The notes under the pieces were generated by a model. The model ran no database searches, was not told where the DNA came from, and saw only the letters and a program-made list of their open reading frames with translations. 64,000 nucleotides of DNA, from NCBI GenBank assembly GCA_007449985.2, contig VIIQ02000082.1, forward strand, positions 124,001 to 188,000, read 5' to 3'. Within the stretch, counting starts at the first letter, position 1. Each line of letters starts with the position of its first letter. This document shows positions 23,633 through 35,500 of this stretch, piece after piece. The position numbers were made by a program, and so were the translations under genes. The DNA is from Desmodesmus armatus (Eukaryota > Chlorophyta > Chlorophyceae > Sphaeropleales > Scenedesmaceae).

Positions 23633-26600
23633 ATGGAAGCAGCATGTGCTGCTGCCCTTGAAGAGTTCCAGAGCAGTGCTCAGTGGCAGCCAGAGGCTGC
23701 TCAGGCAGCTGACGAGCTGCTGCAGCACGTTGAGCAGGTAACCCAATCATCAAGCAACAAGCAAGGCTGTCCTTACCAGCTCTTCAGGGCTGTACTCTTG
23801 CAGCAAAATAGGCTGCCAGTCGATAGCAGTGATTGGCCCTGAGCCGGAGGTTGCTGGTGTGCTGTGCTGTGCAGCGGTGTTGGCCTGACCGTTTGGAGTG
23901 GGACAAGCGCACTGCCGTGATCCAACGCATCAATGATGTGCTCAGGGGGATGCCTGACTTTATGCCTGACCACCTGAGGTGTGTTGACACCTACAGTGCA
24001 TGAGATTGAATAATAAGATGCATTGCCATGTAAGCAGAACCGCAGTCAGGCGTGTATCGTATGACTGCATGTCGGCATGTACCTGTGAGCTACGGTAGTG
24101 GCCCTCAGTGAATGGCATTGTAAGGCTGCTGTGTGCTCTGCAGTAGGCTCAAGTCCATCTGTCAGTGTGTGCAGCGCATGTGGGACAGGGGTACCAATAT
24201 ACAACAGAGGCTGTATTCTCAACATCCCTGGTGGGGGATGCCAAATTGCTGATGGAGCATGCATCGTCCTGATGTACAGTGCAGCTGTTGCCTGTGCTGT
24301 TCTCAGCCATGTTGGTGCAAGCATATGTCCAGGAACAACCCGAGTGCTGGCTGGCGGTGACGCTCAGCACAGTGTGCAGAAGGACAGCGCACCAGATGTT
24401 CTGCTCCTGTCAAAACACTGCAACATGTATGGATACTGCAGGTACTACCAGCACGGCCACACCAACGGTCAGGACAGTGAGACATGCCTGGCGCAGCTGC
24501 TGCTGTTTGGTTCGTTCTGTTCTGGGCTGTGGCACAAGGGGTCTGACCTGGACTTGACCATTACTGGCAGATGGCGCAACAGAAATGGGCAGCTTCTTGA
24601 CATGGTGCGGCGGGTTGGTGGGTTTGGAAATCCAGGGTGGAGTCACAGTGCAGTACTGCATCCTGTCAAACTCAGCATTGGCAAGGTGCCCTATGCCCGC
24701 GCGTTGATGGGGTCCCCCGAGTGTGTAGACACAGGGGTGTTGAACAAGTGGAATACATGCCAGTCACATGCAAGCAATCCTAGCAGGCATACCAATATAT
24801 TTGTGTGTGTGTGTGTGTGTGGGGGGGGGGGGGCACCGACCATTGCGTGCCGGGTCCTGAAAGCCTATACCTGTGTAGATTTCTGGGTTCATCACACCCT
24901 CCAGCAGCACTAACCAGTCTGAGACCTTTGGTTGCTGATCTGCTCTGTGAGTTGGGCACAAAGAATACATGTGTAGCACACTATGAACATGCAAGTCACA
25001 TGCAAGCAGTCTATGAGGCATACCAACATAGTCCGACTAGGATAGCGAACCGGGGAATGCATCGACGGCGGGTGGAGAAAGTGGACAGCATATATGTGTG
25101 CATGTTGCAGGCTACCATGCTGCCGCGGGACCTGGAGGAGATGCTGCACCGCATCCTGCGAACCCTCCAGGCAGCTGGCATTGCGACCTCCAGCAGCACA
25201 CAGCGGGCCCAGGTACTACAGCAACTCCAGCGCGCCATTGCTGTTACTGTTCCTGTCACTGTTACATGTTTGCATGGTTGCAATGCCCGGGAGTGTGACG
25301 CTACTACAGCAGCACCTGCGTCACTCCCCAGGAGTTTGACTGCTGGGTTGGGCCAGTGCGCGGAAAGCAACACATGCGCTGCATTGTGCCAGCTTGACTC
25401 ACGAGGCAAACACACACGAGCTATACACATGAGCTGTGTGTTTTTCAGTTGCACATGTCGTCACACTGATCACATAACTGCGCACGACACCTGCTACCAG
25501 ACCACAATGCTGAGGCGGTTATGCTGATGGAATGACTGGGTTGGTCCTTGGTGTGGACACGCATGACACAACTGTGTATTGGCAGTTGCAACTGCCAATA
25601 ACCTTTGGCGTCAGGACAGCACACCTCAGGCGTTTGTGCTGACGTCATGACGCGGCTGCTGCGCAACTGCAGGTGGTCCGTGCTCGCGTGCCGCTGATCG
25701 CCTTTGTCGACAGCCAGACAGGCATCATGGTGGACATCAGCGTGTCAAACCACGGGGGCACCTTCAAGTCAATATTTACCCGGGAGCTGTCGCAGTTTGA
25801 CCCGCGGTTTGTCGCGCTGTACCGTCTGGTGAGCAGGAGTGTGCCGCTGTGCACAGCTGCAGCGGCGGCCCTGGCATACACACACTCGGCATCACCTGGT
25901 TGGCAATAGGCTTGTCTCCCTGCAGCCTTGCATGTGTGTCAACCCCGCTGCTGCAACACGCGGGCCGGGTGTTACCTGACATGCCGTCGATCAAGCGGTT
26001 ATCATGTGTAGGTTGATATGCAGTGCTGGTAGCTGCTTTGCGCCGTTGATTGTTGGCCCCCTGTGTGTTACTGCTGTGCTGTTGTCGTGTGTGTTGTCAG
26101 GTGAAGCTCTGGGCTGAGACATGGGGCTTGAATGACCCAAAATGTGGCACCCTCAACAGCTGGAGCATCACACAAATGGTGCGCAAGCTTGAAGGAACTT
26201 CCCGTGTGCCCTTGCATCTTTGGCAGCATGGTTGACAACACAAAAGGGATGAAACCAGGACTGAACGCAGGTCAACACAGACGGGATGAAACCATGTTTG
26301 AACATAGGTCAGCGCCCTCAACACATAGACAACCAACAGCAGCAAGCAGGCAGTGCTGGGCAGCAGCTCAGCATTCTTGCAGCCATGGCCCCAGCAGGCC
26401 GTCATGACGGGCTGTGCTGTGCTGTGCTGTGCTGGCCTGTCCGTCCATCATGCCATCACGTGGTGCTGTGCAGGTGCTGTTCCACCTTCAAGCCTGTCGC
26501 CCTGCTGTGCTGCCGCCCTGGTGGCCGTCATGCTGTGCTATGCTGCGCTGGCCTATCGCGTAACCTTGTCAACACGTGGTGCTGTGCAGGTGCTCTTCCA

Positions 26601-28768
26601 CCTTCAAGCCTGCCGCCCTGCTGTGCTGCCACCCTTGTAGCTGGCATGCTGTGCTATGCTGCGCTGGTCTATTGCATAACCCTGTCAACATGTGGTGCTG
26701 TGCAGGTGCTCTTCCACCTTCAAGCCTGCCGCCCTGCTGTGCTGCAACCCTTGTGGCCGGCATGCTGTGCTATGCTGCGCTGGTCTATTGCATAACCCTG
26801 TCAACATGTGGTGCTGTGCAGGTGCTCTTCCACCTTAAAGCCTGCCACCCTGCTGTGCTGCCACCCTTGTGGCAGCTATTCTACCACACCAACCACAACC
26901 CAACAAAAAAAAACCCAAACGGAAAAACCAATAAAAAAACACGTTACGCTGTGATATGCTATGCAGGTGCTGTTCCACCTGCAGGCCTGCCGCCCTGCTG
27001 TGCTGCCACCCTTGTGGCAGCTATTCTACAGCGAACCCCACACGGGGGCACGGCCCTTAGAACAGGACCCCTTACAGCAGCAGCCACCAGCCGACAGCAG
27101 GAGCAGCAGCACCAGCAGCAGCAGAGGCCGCAGTGCATCCAACCCCCGGCAGCAATGCAGCACGCTGGCAGGTGCCCCGTACCATCTGTTGGATGTGTGT
27201 GTTGCGCAGCGGCAGCGGATCCAGCCCTTGTACAACAGCAGCAGCCGGGAGTCCAGCAACAAGCCACTGCTGTTGCTAGCAGGGTTCTTTGTGCGCTACA
27301 GGGAGGTGATGAGGCAGTGGTGCCAGCTGCGGCAGCATAGGTGAGTGCGGCTGACCCTACTAGGCCAACAATAGCAATGTCAGCACGTGGGCGTCTTTGG
27401 GTGGTTTGCAATGCGCGGGTGGAAGAACCCACCAACCCACCAGGAACAAAAGAGTTTTTCCGGACTCCACACGGCCCCCCACCCTCCTCCCCGGGTGAGC
27501 GCTGCTTTCAGCCACAGCACACTAGCTCTTGGTGGCACAGTCACAGGTGTCTCGACTGACAAAAAACGTAGAGTTTGCCTATGGCCACCCAGTTTCTATG
27601 TCATTCTACATGCTGCCGACTCTGTTGAGGCATGTCATTGCCGCAAGCAGGGGTCTCATGCTGCTTGTGAGTTGTCCAGCGGGGTTGGGCTGGTTGAGAA
27701 ACACAACCTGCAGGGCAACGCTGTCCACTTGCTCCACCTGCCGTCGGCGCACTCCCCGGTTTGCTGTCCTAGTCGGACTATGTTGGCACGCCCGATAGAC
27801 TGCTTGCATGTGACTTGCATGTTCATAGTATGCTAGCTACACAAGTACTCCCTGTGCTAACACACTCGCTTGTGCATCATGAGTCACGATTCATGACTCA
27901 TGAAGGATGACAACACGAAGCTTGCTTTGTCGTGACACGCTGCAGGTCAGTCAAGCTGAGCACATGGCTGGGCGGGTGGTGCGAGGGCGGCCAGGCGTGG
28001 CGGCAGGACTATGTGGCAGGCATTGAAGACCCCTTCGACAGCTCAGACAACACAGCACGGACGCTCGGGACAGCGGTGAGGGGCCCCATCCGCTTGCAGG
28101 CTCCCTGCAACACTCTGCGCATGTGTGGAACCAGTTTGCTGCAGCCAACCCAACACAGCTTTCAGCAACAAGAAGTCTACTCTCTCTATGTATCCCACTG
28201 CCAGGCAGTTTTTTGCAGGAGCAGTTGCATTGTAGCCCGGTGCCCTAGGTGATATGCTGGCGCAAGCATACTTGGTGGGCGCATGCATACTGGGTAGGCG
28301 CAAGCAACTGAGGAAGCCGGAAGGGTGGAAGCGTCAAGGGTGTCAAGGGTGCAAGTGGGTCCACCAGTAGTGTATGCAGGTTGGTGAACCCCGCCGTCCC
28401 CATCTCCTGCTCACACGCAGCAGTTGCAGAAATAGGAAGACGACCAACCCAGGGGCCGTACACATGCCGTCGACTGTGCGCGCTCAGTACTGCGCCGTTT
28501 GTTCTGTGGTGCTGTGTCTTGCTGTGTGCAGGCGCGCAATGATGGGGGCAGCGGTAGGCTGCTGGAGGCGCTGACAAGTGCATGTACTGCGATTAGCACG
28601 CTGTACAGTACGGATGACGTCGATGTGCTGATGCAGACCCTGTTTCAGGCGTCATTGCAGCAGGTTCAGCAGCCGGACTTCGACCCAATCGGGTCGTTGG
28701 AACAACTACAGCAGCAGCAGCGCCAGCAGCAGTATCGGCTGATGGCTGGACAGTATCCACAGGTGTAG
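23633..28768 (+). CDS. terminal nucleotidyltransferase (TUTase / non-canonical poly(A) polymerase)
   Basis: Nine exons are proposed: 23633-23737, 23875-23978, 24442-24604, 25111-25212, 25673-25828, 26101-26178, 26967-27340, 27946-28075 and 28532-28768; 482 aa, all phases agree. These enzymes add U or A to RNA 3' ends. The catalytic motif is complete: LLLFGSFCSGLWHKGSDLDL (GS and DxD) and the third Asp in GIMVDISVSN. Next come VKLWAETWGLND, the PAP/25A helix LNSWSITQM joined to VLFHLQACRPAVLPPL, and the nucleotide-recognition motif IEDPFDSSDNTARTL. In Cid1-type uridylyltransferases the residue before Asn in that motif is His; here it is Asp, so U specificity is not assured. A Gln/Ser-rich insert of ~45 residues lies in exon 7. 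No targeting peptide is evident. Intron 6 carries four decoy copies of the exon-7 head. Confidence 0.85.
24963..25090 (+). repeat. dispersed inverted repeat, copy 1 (TUTase intron 3)
   Basis: This segment (ACTATGAACATGCAAGTCAC ... GTGGAGAAAGTGGACAGC) is the reverse complement, at roughly 85-90% identity, of 27718-27845 in intron 7 of the same gene. A shorter related piece lies at 24755-24800. It appears to be a mobile or MITE-like repeat present in both orientations. Confidence 0.65.
26415..26890 (+). repeat. 116-bp tandem array of exon-7 head plus acceptor (four decoy copies)
   Basis: Heads of the form GTGCTGTGCAG/GTGCT.TTCCACCTTCAAG begin at 26474, 26590, 26706 and 26822 (period 116), and the real exon 7 begins at 26967. 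Each copy encodes a version of VLFHLQACRPAVLPP. Copy 2 ends in an in-frame TAG at 26638. Copy 4 keeps the longest match to the real exon, through TGGCAGCTATTCTAC. The period is not a multiple of 3. Confidence 0.92.
27718..27845 (-). repeat. dispersed inverted repeat, copy 2 (TUTase intron 7)
   Basis: Reverse-complement partner of 24963-25090. The shared core includes ACATAGTCCGACTAGGA and ACCGGGGA. The two copies point toward each other across about 2.7 kb of the gene. Confidence 0.65.
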
Positions 28769-29337
28769 GCCGCTAGCTGTTGCTCCTTGGTGTGGTTTGT
28801 ATGCTGAGTGATGAGACGCCTCCTGCTCCCCCCCAACTTGGCGGAGGTGTGGTTCCTGTCTTATTCGATACCTGTTGTGCTGCCAGTGCGGCGGTGCACT
28901 CTTTAGGAGGTGGGGGGTGTTTCCCCCTCCCCCCTTCCCAGCCCCCCTTCCCAGAGGAGGACCGCCCTCTCGAGATACCCCCGCCCGGGGGGGGGGGGGG
29001 GTAACCTTTGGCCACCCTGGCACATACGTCTTGGCCAGTTTTGAGGCTGGTGTTGGGACCCCTTTTCACCCCTTCGCGGCTGGATGTGGTGCATATCCCG
29101 CATGTTCCCACATGCCGGACCACCCGGGTGTTTATGTTTTCCGACACATTGGTAACTCCTCTTCTCCCGTTCTTAAATTTACTTGACGAGATGGCCATTC
29201 ATATGAGCGTTCAAGTATTGTTTTCAGTACCCAATCAGCCCGTAAACGACACGTGCAACAACAAAACAGTCGCAAGTTGCCAGCTCGCGGTTCTCTGTCT
29301 CTCGCTCCCTCCTACAGCAAAGCAACATCGGTATCAG
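28769..29337. other. TUTase 3' region and upstream region of the fusion gene
   Basis: No gene is seen. It contains a C-rich block (28918-28960), a palindrome-like CCCGCCCGGG followed by a long G run (28980-29002), then unique sequence. I found no TGTAA close to the TUTase stop codon. Confidence 0.4.
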
Positions 29338-29345
29338 TATAAAAG
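29338..29345 (+). promoter_or_regulatory. TATA box (TATAAAAG)
   Basis: A consensus TATAAAAG lies 190 nt upstream of the proposed start codon at 29535. A transcription start about 30 nt further on would leave a 5' UTR of ~165 nt. It also argues against the earlier ATG at 29358, which would fall upstream of the expected transcription start. Confidence 0.55.
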
Positions 29346-29534
29346 ACACATACATTGATGATCGAGCCAGCCAAAGCAACAGCCAGGGACAGCAAGTTCC
29401 TGTGCAGAACAATCGGGGTCCAGCGCCTCCCTGTCGCCCCAAAGTCGATCCACTTGATTCTGGTGCTATTGATCGGCTGGTCAGCAGCAGCACGCAACGT
29501 CGCCGCGCACAGCAGCAGCTTTCAAGCTTCAGTG

Positions 29535-32500
29535 ATGCGTGCGACTAACCCGCATCAGCAGATGTGCAGCCTGCTGTTCCAAACGCCAGCATGCACACAG
29601 CCAACGATATATCGGAAGCCAGCAGTGGCCCGGCCGAGCCGCAGCAGCTGCTCGTTGGACACCTGCAGCTTGAGCGGGCCCAGTCCTGTGCAAGCAGCAC
29701 GTCAGGTCCTGCCAGACGTCAGCAAGGGCTCCAGCAGACGGAAAGTGAGGACATCAGCCCAGTTGGCTTCATCCACTACCAGCACGAGCACCCAGCAGTG
29801 GTGGAAGAAGCAGTCAGAGCTGTGGGTGGACGTGCACACAGAGGAGGAGTTCTATCATGAGATCAACACTGGTGACCGCCTGGTCTTCGTGGGTGAGTTC
29901 TTCTGTGTCTTTGTGACTGTATGCATGGCATGGCATGGAAGGGGGACGTCCATCCTGGCTGAAGCCCTGCATGCTCAGCCCCAGTCAAGTCTACTCTTGT
30001 GCTGGTGGCATGACCGGTGGTCATGGGAGCGTGCTTGCAGCGTTATCCGGCAAGTGTAACCCATTTCATATTCAGTTTCTGCCTGCAAGTTGCTTGTGAG
30101 TGCGGAGGGGCATTCTTAGGATGTGTGCATGTGGGTGCTGACTTGGCTTGCTGTCCGCTGCTTGTGCCCACCCTATCCTTCCATGCTTTGCTGCTGGCAG
30201 ACTTCTTTGCTACCTGGTGCAATGGCTGCCAGCGCTCTTATCCAGATCTGTGCAAGATTGCGATGGACCCAGACATGCAGAAGCAGGTCAAGTTTGTCAA
30301 GGTCTGTCATTGCTGACGTGCTGCTGTCCTGGCTGACAAAGTCTTACCTCCTTCACTTTGACAGCCACATAGTGCAAGCGTATGTTCTGCTAGCCAGCTT
30401 TTCAAAGGTTCACATCTGCTTGAGTCGGGCATGTCAACCCTTGCACAAGTAACAAAGTGGCTGTGCCATTTGTGTGCAGGTGTGCATTGAAGAGTTGAAG
30501 AAGCTTTCTCGTGATGAGGGTGTCAAGGCCCTCCCATACGCACAGATCTACAGGCCAGGACAGGGCAAGCTGGTTGGCCTGGACATCCCACCAAGCAAGG
30601 TACAGTGAATGCAAGATGCAGAAGAGCAGCCAGCCCCATGCATGTGTGGACGCACTCAGCCAGCCAGTATGCATACATCAAGTCCGGTGTGTTGTGTTAG
30701 CAGCGGTGGCTATGCCTGCTTGAGGTGTTCCATACATGTGCTGATCATCAGACAGGTTGGTGGCTGGGCAGGTGGGGTGATGTATGGTGATCACGGGCAA
30801 CTCCTCTGCAGGTGAGCAGGGCCCAGTTCTTGCACCCAGACCTGTGTCCTTGCGCTCAGGCTGACCCCTGCCGACTGCTGCTGCGTGTGCAGGTGAAGCA
30901 TGTGAAGCACAACTTGCAGATCATCCTGCACAACCCCAAGCACTCCTTCAAGGTGGACCCCAATGGTTTTGTCATGCCAGTCAAGCAGACGGACGAGCAG
31001 GCAGCAGCAGCAGCCAAGGCAGCAAAAGCAGCAGAAGTAGCAGCACTCAACAGCAACCATGGGTCACTGTTCGACCACCTGCTGGCGAACGTGCTGAATG
31101 AGCCGCCTGCGCAGCCGCCACAGCAGCAGCAGCAGCCCAGCAGCGCGTCTGTAGTCGATCAGCTAAAGCAGCTGCACCAGCAGCAGGAGGAGTCAACCAA
31201 AGACCTCAAGCGGCCGTGGAACAACGGCAATGGGAATGGAAACGGCAAGCAGCTGCAGCAGTCTCAGCCGGAGCAGCAGCGGGAGCAGGCAGCATGTGCA
31301 GCCCCCACGCTACCACCAGGGGGGCAGGAAGAGAAGCAGGCTTTCCTTGACAGATATGGCAAGCAGTATGGATACGGAGGCATGCTGGATCAGCTGTACC
31401 CGTGCGAGGTGAGATGAGTCATCACAGTGCTGCTGCAGGACAGGTGGCAGCATAGACTGCCAGCTGTTGTGTGTCTACAGATGGAGTACTTGGGTACATG
31501 CAAGCTCACTAAGACTGTCCTACTAGATACAGTGACGTCATCCCTCAGTTGTGTGTCCTTGGACATGTGCTGACAGGCCCTCAGCTTTTTGTGGAACATG
31601 CAGTGGGATGGCTCTCTAGGCGCAAGCATACATACCGAGGTCTTCCAGCCTATTGGGCTTGCAGCCAATCTGCCAGCATACCTGCTGCTATCGCACGTGG
31701 CATTCATGCGCTGCTCTGTGTCTTGCTGTTGTCTCAGTGGTTCATTGACCAGGCAAGTTGTCTGATGGCTCACCATGCGCATGTCGTTTGCATGGCTTGG
31801 TCACTGCTGCTGTGCAGGTCGGTTGCCGCATGAAGCCCAACGAGCACTACCTTGACTACACAGGCAGCAGCGTGTACTGCCAGAGTCAGATCGAGCAGGT
31901 GTTTGACGAGCTGCGCACCCACATGTTTGGCAACCCACACAGCGCCAACCCAAGCAGCAGCATGACAGGGGACAAGGTGGAGGAGGTGAGGCCAGCTCTG
32001 CTGCCGCTGCATGAGAAATTGCAAAGCCTGGACTTCTTTGAGTCTTGTGACCAGGCTACCCTTGCGTGCCGTTGGCTCTCTGCAAGTTCCCCTTCTTGTT
32101 TTGCAAACCCAAGGACGTAATGGGGTTTGTCAGGGCTCAACAAGTGCAGCCCAATCAGTTCCGTTTTGCGTTCTGGCACACATGCCTCCTCTTGCTGCAA
32201 GGACTTTAGATTGCTCAGCAGTTGGTGATCGCACACTGTCCCTGGTGATGTGTACCAAGCCCTGACCCTGCTGTACTGGTTGTGTTTGCTGTGCCTGCGT
32301 GTTGTGCCTGTGTGCAGGTGCGTGACCTGGTGCTCAAGTTCTTCAACGCCGACCCTGCTGAGTACCAGGTGGTGTTCACACGCAGCGCAACTGGAGCCCT
32401 CAAGCTTGTGGGAGAGACCTTCCCATGGAGCAAGTGAGTGCATGAACCAGGCTACCTTGTCAGCTTGGCTGCATATGTACAGCTCCAGGCTCGAAAGGCA

Positions 32501-35500
32501 GTGCAGGGTGTGTAGGTACGTTCTGTGCAAGTATCTTACAGCTGAGCGGCAGGGCAGGAGTGCTGCGAGAGCCAAAGGTGTGCTGACAGCTGATGTTCGC
32601 TGCCGGCTGGTTGCTGCTGCTGCTGCTGCTGCGTGTTGCTGCTGCTGCTGCTGCGTGTTGCTGCAGGGCCAGCACCTTTGCCTACCTGCGTGAGAACCAC
32701 AACAGCGTGCTGGGCATGCGTGAGTTTGCCATGGAGGCTGGCGGCACCTTCAAGGCCGTGAACGAGACGTTTGTGGAGCACTGGGTGGCGGATGAGGAGT
32801 GTGGGGCCAACCTGCTGCAGTTGGAGGGGCCTGACGGCAATGTGCGGCAGCTGGAGGGGGAGGACGGGGTCATCCACAACCTCTTTGCTTTCCCTGCTGA
32901 GGACAACTTTGCAGGTGGGTGGTGGGGTATGATTGGATGGCAGTGTGTGCAGGTCGTCTGCATGACTAGGGTTGCAAGCGTCAGTACGGTTGTGTTTAGT
33001 AACATGCTTGACGGGGTTTGTGCTGCCAGTAGAGCCTTCACGCATGGCAGCTCGTTCATGTTTGTCAGGGATGGCTGCGTCTTGAATGCACATGTAGGAC
33101 ACCCTTCGGTTGCGCTACCGTAGGGTCGGCGTTCTGTTGGCATGGTCGGTGGGTCAAGGTGGTTGGACATGTTTTGAGCTGCTGTGTCATCCCCCCCCCC
33201 CCTTCAGGTGTGAAGTATCCCCTGAGGTGGATTCCAGCCATCAAGGCCAAGAGCACCGACAAAGCACAGTGGCGTGTGCTGGTGGATGCGGCCGCATATG
33301 TGCCCACGCAGCCCCTGGACCTGCGCCAGGTCAACCCTGACTTTGTCTCGCTGTCTTTTTACAAGATGTTTGGGTACCCCACGGTGAGGGCGTGCGTGTG
33401 TGTGTGTGGGGGGGGGCTGCAGGGGCGATGCATGGGAGTGCTGTTTTGTCTGGCGTCAAGCTTCATTTCAGGACAGGCATGGTTGCTTGACTGAGTGCCC
33501 TGTTTGCATGTGACCGTCCAACCATTGTGATTATGTGTTTGATGACGACGGACCCTGACAAAACCCCGACAGGTCTGCAACTGGCATGGGTTGCGTTTAT
33601 ATGTCTACCTGCGGTCCAGCACCACAGTGTGTAACATCCTGTTGCGGTGATGTCGTGTGTGGTGCAGGGCCTGGGTGCGCTCATTGTGCGTGTGGATGCA
33701 GCTGAGATCCTGCACAAGCTGTTCTGGGGTGGTGGGGCAGTCAGCTTGGCGACCAGCAGCGCTGACTTCCACGTGCTGAAGTGCCGGCCTGCTGACAAGC
33801 TGGAGGATGGCACTGTCAACTTCCTGGACATCATATCACTCAAGGTAAGGGCACATTACAATTACCATCTACCGCAGCAAATAGCTGATGGTGTGCCCTG
33901 TGCGAGGGTGGCTTTGCAGGGGGGGGGGGGGAGGTTGCTAGTATGGTGGTACCAGGCGCGGGAGATGGGGGCGGGGTGTCTGCTGACGAGACGTCGGCAT
34001 AGGGGTAATCAAGACAGTACAATGTCAGTCACAGCGCTCAGCATCCAAGAATGTTGTGCCGGCCTGCTGACAAGCTGGAGGATGGCACTGTCAAACTCCT
34101 GGACATCATATCACTCACGGACCAACGCATCTTTGATAGTGTACTTCTGGTGGGGTGCCTGGTGTACTTCTGGCGGGGTGCCTTGTGAGGTTTTGTTGAT
34201 GCATGGCAACAAGTGCTGTTCTGGTGGTATTGATAATTTGTTCATGCATGGGCAGGCAGCGCTTTTCTGGTGGTATAACGGGTGCAGGCCCCCACGTGTG
34301 GTACCATCCGTGGGTGCCTGCACCCGTTGTACCACCAGAAAAGCGCTCCCTGCCCATGCATGAACGACTTTTCACAAGGCACCTCACCACAACTCTACTA
34401 AGCATGGGCAGGTTTGCTGTTCTGGCGGGAGACGGGGTGGGGTGTCTGCTGACGAGACGTCGGCTGAGGGCTACCTGAGACGGCACGTCTTCAGGGCCAG
34501 CGCTGAGCATTCAACTGGTGATGGGCATAGCCTGCTGGCTGTAGGCATGGAGAGCACATCTGTTTTATGTGGGCAATGTGTGCCTGTAAGTCTCCACAAG
34601 GCCTCTAGCCTTCAAGCGTCAACATGGTCCTTATTTAACGCTACCTGCCTGCATATCTCCATTTCCTTGCAGCACGGGTTTGCCATGATTGACCGCCTTG
34701 GTGGCATTGGGGCCATCCAGTCTCACGTGGCCACGTTGACAGAGTACCTGTATGACAGGATGTCCAACCTGCGCCACAGCAACGGCGCGCCCATGCTGCA
34801 GATCTTCGGCAAGCACCACTTCCCTGACTCGCGCCAGGTGAGGCTGAATGCATTCCTGTTCTTGCTGAAGGGACGCCAAGTCTCACAGGCCGGGTTGGCA
34901 CCTTGCATGGGTTGGTTCATATTCATATTATATTGGCTCATATATGTTTCACAGTGACGCATCCATGTGGTGTGCCACTTGTGCGTGTGCTACACACAAG
35001 TGCACGCTGCTTCTGGTAGTGCCCTCTTCTGAGTTGGCATCACACCTGGTCGTCATGATCATACAGGGCAGCCCAGAAGCCCTCGCTCAGTAAAGGTACT
35101 GCCTCTGCTCCTTCCTCAGTGTCTTGAATCATCACCTCTCTTATGCTGTGCTGACGTGTCTGTAGGTCCAGGGAGGCATCCTCAACTTTGAGGTGTTGCG
35201 GCCGGACGGCACTGTGTTCAGCTACAAGACCTTTGAGCGGGAGGCTGCAGAGGCTGGCTTTCATGTGCGCACTGGGGCCGAGTGCAACCCTGGCGCATGC
35301 TACAACTACCTGGGTGTGCAGGTGTGTACGGGGCTATGCTGGGTTGGGTTTTGGGTGCCGTGCGCTGTTTAGGCTCTTGATAGTGTTGTCACTTCTCTGC
35401 ATCATCACGGCATGGTGCTGGGCTTAGCAGGTGCGCACCTGGTGCAACACGTTTTGGTTAAGAGTGCCGGCAAGCTTGCGCCAGTGGATTGCGGTCGACC

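Larger units (their letters stand above)
33973..34464 (+). repeat. direct repeats flanking an intronic insert
   Basis: GGGGTGTCTGCTGACGAGAC plus CGTCGGC occurs at 33973-33998 and again at 34439-34464, 466 bp apart. Between them lie a duplicated exon tail and a 56-bp-arm hairpin. The layout fits segmental duplication or an insertion within intron 9 of the fusion gene. Confidence 0.6.

Noticed and set aside
24098..24913. 271-codon open frame on the + strand
   Set aside because: It runs across intron 2, exon 3 and intron 3 of the TUTase gene. Only 24442-24604 is supported by homology and splice sites.
29358..29534. Earlier ATG (29358) as start of the fusion gene
   Set aside because: It lies only 13 bases after the TATA box, upstream of the expected transcription start. 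The ATG at 29535 fits better.
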